A DNA stretch of 7,249 nt from Nautiliaceae bacterium (GCA_027062985.1 JAMOSR010000071.1:1-7249); one strand, 5' to 3'; positions 1 to 5,654 are shown, counted from the stretch's first letter. Translations and numbers: made by a program. The notes: a model not told the origin generated them from the letters alone.

Positions 1-683
1 GTAAGAGATGCTTTTTTAATCAAAAGCTCTAAATCTTCATCGTTTATATGACCAAGAAGAATGTCCAGCGTAACAGGATAATTGTATTTTATTATTTCTT
101 TAACGGAAGCCTCTTTTGCAAAAATATAAAACGCTTCTTTTTTAAGCTCTTCGTTTTTAAACTTTTTTAACACTTCCCTGGCGTATGAAGGGTCTTTTTT
201 AAGCCTGTTTTTGGCGTTTAAAATAAACCAGGGGTTGTCTTCTTTTAATTTATATTTGGAAATATCAATCGTCTCACCGTTTTTAAGTTTTTTTATATCT
301 TCAAAAAACTCGAATTTTTCGTGAGGCTGCGGCAAAATTTCAAGGCCTTTTATATTTTTCTTGGCAAATTCGTTAAGGTGTTTTAAAATTTTGGCTTTTT
401 TAGTCTCATCTTTATAAAAAACACCGTTTTTGATATTGTTTATTATGTTTTCCGTATCTTTTTTAATATTTTTCTGATAAACGGCGTTTTTTAAATTCAA
501 AAACACCAAAAACATTAAAGAAAAAATAAAGAAAACACCCAAAAAAACGGCAACCCAAACCGCATTCGGCAGGGAAACGGTAAAATCTCCAAACTCAAAC
601 GTAGTTACCGCATTGTTTTCAACATATACAAAAAGGGTCACAATTCCTATAAAAATCAGACTAAAAATAGTATATTTTTTCAT
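1..683 (-). CDS. LapA-like two-helix membrane protein (partial, 3' end outside window)
   Basis: An open frame starts with ATG at 683 and runs for 227 codons with no stop to the left edge, so the C-terminus is missing. The product has a hydrophobic segment at about residues 5-21, a short extracytoplasmic loop (22-40) and a second hydrophobic segment at about 41-63. A charged, Lys/Glu-rich, mostly helical cytoplasmic part follows. Two helices joined by a short loop near the N-terminus recall the LapA (DUF1049) fold, but the long soluble tail is not part of that family and I do not recognise it. The ATG overlaps the dksA-family stop as ATGA, and an AAGAG-type ribosome site lies inside the end of that gene. 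From memory, C. jejuni has a putative membrane protein at the same place (Cj0124c), which supports a conserved lineage gene. Function is unknown. The reading frame is secure; the family assignment is tentative. Confidence 0.8.
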   Translation of the reverse strand, partial: MKKYTIFSLIFIGIVTLFVYVENNAVTTFEFGDFTVSLPNAVWVAVFLGVFFIFSLMFLVFLNLKNAVYQKNIKKDTENIINNIKNGVFYKDETKKAKILKHLNEFAKKNIKGLEILPQPHEKFEFFEDIKKLKNGETIDISKYKLKEDNPWFILNAKNRLKKDPSYAREVLKKFKNEELKKEAFYIFAKEASVKEIIKYNYPVTLDILLGHINDEDLELLIKKASL

Positions 684-1030
684 TTTTTCTCTTTTTCTAT
701 AATTTCTCTACATATTATACAATATTTTGCGTAAGGTTTTATTTTAAGTCTTTCTTCTTGAATAGGCTCGTCGCACATCTCACATATTCCATAAGTTCCT
801 TCTTCTATTTTTTTCAACGCTTCTTCTATTTCGGCAAGTTCTTTTTTCTGATTGAGGTATATCTGATAATCCCTTCCGCTGTCCATACTTGCCGCTGCAA
901 AATCCCCCTCGTCTTTAATATCGCATTTGCTGATGTCATTCAGTTCGCTTGAAATATTAAAAAGTATCCTCTCAAGCTCCGCTTTTCTCATCAGCAGAAT
1001 TTCTTTAAAGTGATTTACGTTTACGCTCAT
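680..1030 (-). CDS. dksA: DksA/TraR-family zinc-finger transcription regulator (short form)
   Basis: The 116-residue product begins with a long helical, probably coiled-coil, region (about 5-75). It ends with a four-cysteine zinc finger of form CX2CX17CX2C (Cys83, Cys86, Cys104, Cys107). The coiled-coil tip carries Asp40, Asp43 and Ala45, which match the DxxDxA tip motif of E. coli DksA. That motif inserts into the RNA polymerase secondary channel and works with ppGpp on rRNA and amino-acid promoters. The protein is about 35 residues shorter than E. coli DksA (151 aa), mainly at the N-terminus, so the start could be questioned. However, AAAGGAG lies a good distance upstream of ATG 1030, and rlmH ends only 12 bases before it, so there is no room for an extension without overlap. 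I recall a dksA-family gene beside rlmH in C. jejuni. A DksA-like role is likely; TraR-type or stress-specific variants are possible. Confidence 0.88.
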   Translation of the reverse strand: MSVNVNHFKEILLMRKAELERILFNISSELNDISKCDIKDEGDFAAASMDSGRDYQIYLNQKKELAEIEEALKKIEEGTYGICEMCDEPIQEERLKIKPYAKYCIICREIIEKEKK

Positions 1031-1042
1031 TTTTTTCTCCTT

Positions 1043-1474
1043 TTATTTATGATATGGATGGTTATGCTTTATGCTAAGCCCTCTGTAAATCTGCTCAAAC
1101 AATACAAGTTTTGCGATTTTATGACTCATAGTAAGAGGACTTAAGGAAATAAGTTTCCCCTTTTTCTTAAACGCTTCTTCAAATCCGTACGCCCCGGCTA
1201 TAAAAAAATTTACATGCGAATGTTCAAAAAATTTTGAAAACTCAAAACTGTCAACCAGTTTTCCATCGGGAGAGAGAATAACATTAAATCCGCACTGAGT
1301 ATATTTCTCTAAGATTTTGGAATACTCTTTTTGGGGATTATCGGTTTTTGAAAGGCTTTTTGAATAGAGGGTTATGTTGTTAACGTTTGCAAACTGTTTT
1401 GATTTTTTTATAAATTCTTTTATTTCGTTTTGAAAATCCTCTTTTTTTTCAATCGAATAGACGTTAATCTGCAT
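1043..1474 (-). CDS. rlmH: 23S rRNA (pseudouridine1915-N3)-methyltransferase RlmH
   Basis: RlmH is a SPOUT-class methyltransferase that uses S-adenosylmethionine to methylate pseudouridine 1915 in helix 69 of 23S rRNA on assembled ribosomes. The 143-residue product has the family motifs in order: a FIAGAYG glycine loop (91-97), SLSPLTMSH (110-118), EQIYR (127-131) and the characteristic C-terminal HPYHK (139-143). These C-terminal elements form the trefoil knot and cofactor site. E. coli RlmH is 155 aa, so the length is normal to slightly short. The glycine loop reads AGA where many relatives have GGA or GGP. The ATG at 1474 lies inside the upstream thiE-like gene, giving a 55-base overlap. 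AGGAAG six bases upstream of it and the family-typical N-terminus (MQINVYSI) both support this start. The neighbours accD and dksA match the C. jejuni order from memory. Confidence 0.95.
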   Translation of the reverse strand: MQINVYSIEKKEDFQNEIKEFIKKSKQFANVNNITLYSKSLSKTDNPQKEYSKILEKYTQCGFNVILSPDGKLVDSFEFSKFFEHSHVNFFIAGAYGFEEAFKKKGKLISLSPLTMSHKIAKLVLFEQIYRGLSIKHNHPYHK

Positions 1475-2025
1475 ATATCGCTTCCTACCACCTTAAATTT
1501 TGACGGAATTTTATCATAAATTTTAACTCCGCCTATTACGGCCACCGGATGATAAGAATATTTTATAAGGTTTATAACTTTTTGTCCGAGAATATTAGAG
1601 GTGTTTTTTGTAAAAGTCGGTCTGTACGCCCCAAGGCCTATGTAAGAGAGGGGAAATTTATTGGCTTCAAGTATTTCTTCTTTATTATGGGTGGACAACC
1701 CTACTTTTTTCCCGTTTTGTCTTAAAAACTCTATTACCTCTTTTTTAGAAATTTTCATATCAGCTGAAAGTTTTTCCAAATCCTCCTGTCCTATGTGAAT
1801 TCCGTCACAGTAAGGCAAAAGCTCAACCGTATCATTGATTATAAGCGTTTTTTTCCAATATTTTTTTATTTCAAAAAGCCTTTTTTTCTTTTCTTCCAAA
1901 GAAGAGTTTTTATCCCTGTACTGTAAAATCTTCGCTTTTAAGCCTTTTGCGGTTTTACAAAACTCCTCTATGGAAACGCCGTATTTTTGCAGCGTGTCAA
2001 AATCCAAAAGAGCGTAAAGGGCCAT
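1420..2025 (-). CDS. thiE: Thiamine-phosphate synthase (ThiE/TenI superfamily)
   Basis: ThiE joins hydroxymethylpyrimidine diphosphate to the thiazole phosphate carboxylate to give thiamine phosphate. The 201-residue product shows the full set of TIM-barrel motifs: QYRDK (35-39, pyrimidine and diphosphate binding), LIIND (61-65), GIHIGQED (75-82, Mg-binding Asp/Glu), GLSTH (109-113), GLGAYRPTFTK (130-140) and VIGG (163-166). The last phosphate-binding segment follows near VGSDI (180-184). Because the Arg/Lys, Asp, Ser and Thr-x-Thr-Lys positions are kept, catalysis looks intact, unlike TenI proteins that have lost synthase residues. The final residues (about 191-201, mostly basic) are encoded in the overlap with rlmH and lie beyond the usual fold. 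The start shares one base with the accD stop (TAATG), and AAAGAG serves as ribosome site. In C. jejuni, as I recall, accD and rlmH are adjacent without this gene, so it is an insertion or a lineage-specific arrangement. No other thiamine gene is present. Confidence 0.85.
   Translation of the reverse strand: MALYALLDFDTLQKYGVSIEEFCKTAKGLKAKILQYRDKNSSLEEKKKRLFEIKKYWKKTLIINDTVELLPYCDGIHIGQEDLEKLSADMKISKKEVIEFLRQNGKKVGLSTHNKEEILEANKFPLSYIGLGAYRPTFTKNTSNILGQKVINLIKYSYHPVAVIGGVKIYDKIPSKFKVVGSDICRLTSIRLKKKRIFKTK
1481..1486 (-). promoter_or_regulatory. Ribosome binding site that fixes the rlmH start
   Basis: On the minus strand AGGAAG lies six bases before the rlmH ATG, inside the 3' part of the thiE-like gene. 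It supports the start at 1474 and therefore the unusual 55-base overlap of the two genes. Confidence 0.6.
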
Positions 2026-2870
2026 TAAACGCTCTTTAAAGAGTATTTAAGCAAATCTGAAATTGTTTTTTTAAGTTCGTTTCTTTTAACCACCATATCT
2101 ATAAGACCATGTTCTAAAAGAAATTCCGCTCTTTGAAAACCTTCGGGCAAATCTTCACCTATCGTCTGCTTTATAACCCTAGGACCGGCAAATCCTATCA
2201 TAGCCCCGGGTTCTGCTATAATATAATCTCCCAAAAACGCAAAAGAAGCGCTCACCCCTCCAAACGTCGGGTCTGTAAGCACGGAAATATAAGGGAGTTT
2301 ATGTTCGGCAAGACTTGCCAATGCGGCGGAAGTCTTTGCCATCTGCATAAGGGAAAACGTACTCTCCTGCATTCTAGCCCCGCCGCTTGTCGAAACGATA
2401 ACAACACCATGCTGTTTTGAAATGGCCCTCATAACGGCCCTTACTATCTTTTCCCCCTCAACGCTTCCAAGACTTCCCCCCATAAAAGCAAAATCAAAAA
2501 CCACCAGTTGGGCAGGAATTCCGTTTATTTCGCACTCTCCCGAAATTACCGAACTTTTTCTTCCGGTTTTCTTATATCCTTCTTCTATTCTTTTTTTATA
2601 GCTTTTTTTATCCACAAAATTAAGAGGGTCGTTAGGCTCCAAATTTTTGTCATACTCTACAAACGTATTCTCATCCGCCAAAAGTTTTATTCTCTCCTCC
2701 GCGCTCATTCTGAAATGATATCCGCATTTTGGACAGGTGTTGTTTTCCTTTTTGACTTCTTTATAAAAACTTATAGACCCGCAGGCCGGGCATTTTATCC
2801 AGCTGGTGGGTTTTTCGTCTTTAGTAGGCTGCGGTCTTTTGAATTTTTTTAAAAAATCTCCAAATCCCAT
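2025..2870 (-). CDS. accD: Acetyl-CoA carboxylase carboxyltransferase subunit beta
   Basis: AccD forms, with AccA, the cytoplasmic carboxyltransferase that moves CO2 from carboxybiotin on AccB to acetyl-CoA, making malonyl-CoA for fatty acids. The 281-residue product has an N-terminal zinc ribbon (Cys27, Cys30, Cys46, Cys49) and a crotonase-fold carboxyltransferase domain. Recognisable signatures are FMGGSLGSVEGEK (129-141), the GGARMQES oxyanion region (163-170), LTDPTFGGVSASFA (198-211) and GFAGPRVI (226-233). Length matches bacterial AccD (about 280-300 aa). ATG 2870 is preceded by AAGGAA at six bases' spacing and sits three bases after the stop of the monophosphatase-family gene. accB and accC are at the other end of the same locus on the opposite strand, and accA is not in the window, so the four subunits are split over at least two transcription units. 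Confidence 0.97.
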   Translation of the reverse strand: MGFGDFLKKFKRPQPTKDEKPTSWIKCPACGSISFYKEVKKENNTCPKCGYHFRMSAEERIKLLADENTFVEYDKNLEPNDPLNFVDKKSYKKRIEEGYKKTGRKSSVISGECEINGIPAQLVVFDFAFMGGSLGSVEGEKIVRAVMRAISKQHGVVIVSTSGGARMQESTFSLMQMAKTSAALASLAEHKLPYISVLTDPTFGGVSASFAFLGDYIIAEPGAMIGFAGPRVIKQTIGEDLPEGFQRAEFLLEHGLIDMVVKRNELKKTISDLLKYSLKSV

Positions 2871-2873
2871 GGT

Positions 2874-3575
2874 CTATTCCTTTATAATTTTTAACACTTC
2901 CTCCAAATACTCGTATTTAGGACTCATAACTATTAAATCTTCCTCAAAATGCCAAAAACAGTCGCTGTTATAAAATTTAGCGGCCGCTATGTCAAATTCT
3001 CTTATCTCACCTTTATAAATAACGGCCTTGCTTGATTCTCCGTAAGCCAAAGAAAGACTAAGAGCGCCGGGGGCTCTGAATTTTAGATTATGATTTGCCA
3101 GTTTCTGGACAATATCCGGATTTTTATAAGCTTTTTCGAAAATAATAACGTCATGTCTGAAATTGGCAAAAAACGGTTTTCTAAAAAGATTATCAAATTT
3201 TTTACCTTTTTCATCTCGTATAAAATAATCCCCGTTACTTAAATTGACAATTACCGAAGCCGTATCCTCAAAATAGATACTGGTCCCGAAATAAGGAATA
3301 CTGTTTGATACATTGTAACTTCCGTCAATAGGGTCTATAATAATGGTTTTTTCTTTTCCGTTATCCACAAACCCCGCTTCCTCACTGAAAATGTTTCCAA
3401 ACTCGCTAAGCTTTTCTATTAAGATTTTTTCGGCTATTAAATCGATGTTTAAACTTCTATCCCCCCCGTATCCTACTCCTTTTTCTTCAAAAAGGTTAAG
3501 CTCTTCATGAAGGCTTCTTATGATTTTCAGGCTGCAGCATAAAGCCGCATCTATAAAATTACTTGACAAACTCAT
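2874..3575 (-). CDS. Inositol-monophosphatase-family phosphatase
   Basis: This belongs to the Mg-dependent, lithium-sensitive phosphatase superfamily (IMPase, FBPase, CysQ). The 233-residue product keeps the metal ligands: Asp45 in an early helix, Glu65-Glu66 in FSEEAG, Asp81 and Asp84 in DPIDGSYN (81-88), and Asp195 in REFDIAAA (192-199). The usual WDxAAG motif has Glu-Phe in place of the Trp context, and the protein is about 30 residues shorter than SuhB (267 aa), mostly in the middle. Substrate cannot be read from the sequence; candidates are inositol phosphates, a sugar phosphate, or 3'-phosphoadenosine 5'-phosphate. A related gene lies just upstream of accD in C. jejuni (Cj0128c), as I recall, so linkage to accD is conserved. 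GGAG lies upstream of ATG 3575. Phosphatase fold is confident, substrate unknown. Confidence 0.85.
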   Translation of the reverse strand: MSLSSNFIDAALCCSLKIIRSLHEELNLFEEKGVGYGGDRSLNIDLIAEKILIEKLSEFGNIFSEEAGFVDNGKEKTIIIDPIDGSYNVSNSIPYFGTSIYFEDTASVIVNLSNGDYFIRDEKGKKFDNLFRKPFFANFRHDVIIFEKAYKNPDIVQKLANHNLKFRAPGALSLSLAYGESSKAVIYKGEIREFDIAAAKFYNSDCFWHFEEDLIVMSPKYEYLEEVLKIIKE

Positions 3576-3584
3576 ATCACACTC

Positions 3585-4310
3585 CTATTTTATACTTGAC
3601 CAGTCTATAGTGTTGAATTTTTCGTCAAATATTGTAGGCGTTCCCCTGGCTCCCAATTCCTCAACCGCTTTTTTAGCAGCTGCCAGTTCTTTATCAAATT
3701 TCTCTTTTTGTTCTTTTGTAGGCTTAAACTTTTTCCATGCATCAGCACCGCTTAAAACTTCTCTAAGTCTTTTAGCCCTCTCTTCGTCCGTTTTTCCGGC
3801 AAGAATGTAATAGCTCATATCTTTTGCATGTTTATGAAAAGAAAGAGGATATAAAATTACATGAACTCTGTAATTTTTTTCAAGAATATCTTTTTTCTCT
3901 TTTTCCATTATTCTGCAGTAAGGACACTCAGGGTCCGTTATCAGATAAATATCCTTGTTTCCTTTCCCAAACGTAAACATTACGCCTTTTTTTACAACAT
4001 CGGCATTTTTAGGAAAATTCGGCACAAGAGGACGGGATGTTTTATTGTCTATAACCCGGCCTATAACGGTATATTTTCCATCGGCCGTTATGTATAAAAG
4101 CCCCCTTCCTCTTGGAGTGTTGATTTCTATAATATAAAATCCGTCCTTTTGAGTCCCCTTTAATTTTACCTCGCCTTTTTTTATAGGCCCGGCCAGCTGT
4201 TTATATACGGGAGAGAGTTTTAAAACATTTATTATCTTATCCTGAGAAATCACTTTATCAAAAGCAAAAAGCGAAGCTACAGCCGCCGCTAGAGTTATTA
4301 TTTTTTTCAT
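3585..4310 (-). CDS. Periplasmic DsbC/DsbG-like thiol:disulfide oxidoreductase
   Basis: The 241-residue product begins with a signal peptide (Lys-Lys then a hydrophobic core at about 4-17; no clean AxA cleavage site seen). A DsbC-type N-terminal domain (about 20-115) is followed by a thioredoxin-fold domain. The redox centre is Cys129-Pro-Tyr-Cys132 in a DPECPYC context, and the cis-proline loop is GTPT (223-226, Pro225). These are the only two cysteines, so no structural disulfide is expected. CPYC is the E. coli DsbG active site; DsbC has CGYC. The likely role is disulfide isomerisation or protection of single cysteines in the periplasm. Whether it works as a dimer with DsbD-like reduction, or as an oxidase in the manner reported for Helicobacter HP0231, cannot be decided here. 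The start overlaps the pyrF stop as ATGA, with AAGGAG inside the end of pyrF. Confidence 0.85.
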   Translation of the reverse strand: MKKIITLAAAVASLFAFDKVISQDKIINVLKLSPVYKQLAGPIKKGEVKLKGTQKDGFYIIEINTPRGRGLLYITADGKYTVIGRVIDNKTSRPLVPNFPKNADVVKKGVMFTFGKGNKDIYLITDPECPYCRIMEKEKKDILEKNYRVHVILYPLSFHKHAKDMSYYILAGKTDEERAKRLREVLSGADAWKKFKPTKEQKEKFDKELAAAKKAVEELGARGTPTIFDEKFNTIDWSSIK

Positions 4311-4993
4311 TTAATCTCCTTTAATATTTTTTCCACTGTTTTTTTGGGATTTTCAGATTTATAAACAGGTCTTCCGACAACTATAAAATCAACCCTGTTT
4401 TCTTTTGCCGCTTTCAAATCGGCAACTCTTCTCTGGTCCTGTGCATCTTCTCCAAAAGGTCTTATACCGGGTGTAAGCGTTATAAAATTCTCAGAAGTTT
4501 TCTTTTTAATTTCCAGACTTTCCCAAACACTGCAAACCACTCCGTCAAGCCCGCACTCATAAGCCAGTAGGGCAAATTCTCCCGCTTTTTCTTTTATGCT
4601 TTTACCGTAAATTTTTTTAAATTCCTCATCATCAAAACTTGTTAAAGCGGTAACGGCCAAAACAAGAGGTCTTTTTTCAAAACGCTCAAGTCTTTTCATA
4701 ACCTCTTTTAAAGCCCTGCCGCCGGCGCTTGCATGAACATTAAACATATCCACGCCAAGTTTTGCTATCTCCTCGGCCGCATCCGCCATGGTATTTGGAA
4801 TATCGTAAAGTTTTAAATCTAAAAATATATTATACCCTAAATCCTTAAGCTCTTTTACAAATTCGTTTCCGTCTCTTATATAACTTCTAAATCCAACCTT
4901 AAGCCATAAATCTTTCGCATACTCTTTTAATTCGTTTGCAAGTTTTAAATTTTCCTCTTTTGTCGGATTGTCTAAAGCCACGCACACTCTCAT
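4307..4993 (-). CDS. pyrF: Orotidine 5'-phosphate decarboxylase
   Basis: PyrF decarboxylates OMP to UMP, the last step of de novo pyrimidine synthesis, without a cofactor. The 228-residue product is a complete TIM barrel. Lys32 is in LKVG, and the catalytic Asp59, Lys61 and Asp64 are in the DLKLYDIPNT segment (59-68). The phosphate-binding parts are TPGIRP (174-179), Gln187-Arg188 and VVGRPV (205-210). Length is typical of the bacterial family (about 225-245 aa). The start overlaps the dcd stop as ATGA, with GAAGG six bases upstream inside dcd. Pairing with dcd puts UMP formation and dUTP formation from dCTP in one transcript, both feeding the pyrimidine and dTMP pools. Assignment is firm. 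Confidence 0.97.
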   Translation of the reverse strand: MRVCVALDNPTKEENLKLANELKEYAKDLWLKVGFRSYIRDGNEFVKELKDLGYNIFLDLKLYDIPNTMADAAEEIAKLGVDMFNVHASAGGRALKEVMKRLERFEKRPLVLAVTALTSFDDEEFKKIYGKSIKEKAGEFALLAYECGLDGVVCSVWESLEIKKKTSENFITLTPGIRPFGEDAQDQRRVADLKAAKENRVDFIVVGRPVYKSENPKKTVEKILKEIK

Positions 4994-5550
4994 TTTTCAA
5001 CCTTCGGAAGCGTTATTCCCTGCTGTCCGTGATATTTGCCGCGTTTGTCCGCATAACTGGTCTCGCATATACTGTCGTCCGCACCTAAAAATATAAGCTG
5101 GGCTATACCCTCGTTTGCGTATATTTTCGCGGGAAGAGGCGTAGTATTGGATATTTCTATTGTTATATGGCCCTCCCATTCGGGTTCTATAGGCGTAACG
5201 TTTACGATTATACCGCATCTGGCGTATGTGCTTTTACCCACGCATATAGCCAAAACGTCGCGAGGCATTCTGAAATATTCAACACTTCTGCAAAGGGCAA
5301 AAGAATTTGGAGGGATAATACAGTCCCCCTTTATTTTTACAACGTTTCTTTCGTCAAAATCTTTAGGGTCTACAATAGTCGAATTTATATTGGTAAACAC
5401 CATAAATTCATCACTGACTCTTATATCGTACCCGTAAGAGCTTACCCCGTAACTTATTATCCCTTTTCTTACCTGCTTTTCTTCAAAAGGTTCAATCATT
5501 CCGAACCTTTTTGCCATTGTTCTTATCCATTTATCGGACTTAACACCCAT
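4990..5550 (-). CDS. dcd: dCTP deaminase
   Basis: Dcd deaminates dCTP to dUTP and ammonia, supplying dUMP for thymidylate. The 186-residue product has the dUTPase-like trimeric fold. The active-site strand GKSTYARCG (105-113) contains Ser107 and Arg111, VTPIEPEWEG is at 118-127, and the catalytic Glu132 lies in TIEISN. The aligned E. coli residues are Ser111, Arg115 and Glu138; this protein is two residues shorter between Arg and Glu, as in the epsilon/alpha-type Dcd. A C-terminal YHGQQG segment (173-178) closes over the nucleotide. It is the first gene of the leftward operon. ATG 5550 has AAGGA about eight bases upstream and an extended -10 element about 30 bases upstream. The bifunctional archaeal-type deaminase/dUTPase is a less likely alternative. 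Confidence 0.95.
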   Translation of the reverse strand: MGVKSDKWIRTMAKRFGMIEPFEEKQVRKGIISYGVSSYGYDIRVSDEFMVFTNINSTIVDPKDFDERNVVKIKGDCIIPPNSFALCRSVEYFRMPRDVLAICVGKSTYARCGIIVNVTPIEPEWEGHITIEISNTTPLPAKIYANEGIAQLIFLGADDSICETSYADKRGKYHGQQGITLPKVEK

Positions 5551-5578
5551 ACAGATTTCCTTATCTTGTTTTATTAAA

Positions 5579-5587
5579 ATTGTAACA
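5579..5587 (-). promoter_or_regulatory. Candidate extended -10 promoter for the dcd-to-dksA operon
   Basis: On the minus strand the bases read TGTTACAAT, an extended -10 of the TGnTAnAAT type. Predicted transcription start is near 5572, giving a leader of about 22 bases that still includes the dcd ribosome site. No good -35 hexamer is present at 16-19 bases' spacing, as is common for housekeeping promoters in Campylobacter relatives. Prediction only. Confidence 0.5.
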
Positions 5588-5593
5588 AAATTA

Positions 5594-5602
5594 TGCTATT
5601 AT
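5594..5602 (+). promoter_or_regulatory. Candidate extended -10 promoter for accBC
   Basis: The plus strand reads TGCTATTAT, again an extended -10 form, with AT-rich DNA but no clear -35 upstream. Predicted start is near 5609, giving a leader of about 52 bases before accB. An alternative -10 is TATAAA at 5635-5640, but it would leave a leader of only about 14 bases with the ribosome site almost at its end. Confidence 0.42.
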
Positions 5603-5617
5603 TTTATTAACCGGTAT

Positions 5618-5629
5618 TGACCAATGTCA
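5618..5629. repeat. Short inverted repeat TGAC-N4-GTCA upstream of accB
   Basis: A perfect four-base inverted repeat with a four-base centre (CAAT) lies just downstream of the proposed accBC start and 31 bases before the accB ATG. Its position would suit an operator for a dimeric repressor, but four-base arms arise easily by chance and no known motif is matched. Confidence 0.3.
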
Positions 5630-5648
5630 GTGTCTATAAAAATTTAAT

Positions 5649-5654
5649 AAAGGA
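5649..5654 (+). promoter_or_regulatory. Ribosome binding site of accB
   Basis: AAAGGA lies six bases before ATG 5661, in good position, and supports that start as the first codon of accB. Confidence 0.7.

Noticed and set aside
1441..1450. Homopolymer T run (A run in the coding sense) near the rlmH 5' end as a phase-variation tract
   Set aside because: Runs of 6-8 A/T occur throughout this AT-rich window inside conserved Lys codons. This one encodes Lys residues in an intact housekeeping gene and no G/C tract, the usual contingency type in this lineage, is present.
758..2017. Plus-strand frames at 758-952 and 1835-2017
   Set aside because: Antisense to the dksA-family gene and thiE, very rich in Phe and Ser, with no supporting start context.
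2133..2852. Plus-strand open frames at 2133-2420 and 2508-2852
   Set aside because: Both are antisense to accD, whose protein has all family motifs. They have no recognisable domains and no convincing ribosome sites.
3520..4137. Plus-strand frames at 3520-3810, 3861-4097 and 3955-4137
   Set aside because: Antisense to the DsbC/DsbG-like gene, rich in Phe and Ser as expected from reading A-rich coding DNA backwards, with no homology signal.
4997..5577. Open frames at 4997-5218 (minus), 5147-5437 (plus) and 5167-5577 (plus)
   Set aside because: They overlap dcd in other frames. The dcd frame carries the conserved active-site motifs, and the alternatives show low-complexity or odd composition typical of shadow frames.
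5617..5640. A -35/-10 pair TTGACC (5617-5622) and TATAAA (5635-5640) for accB
   Set aside because: The spacer is only 12 bases, far from the usual 16-18. The extended -10 at 5594-5602 is a better candidate, though TATAAA alone stays possible.
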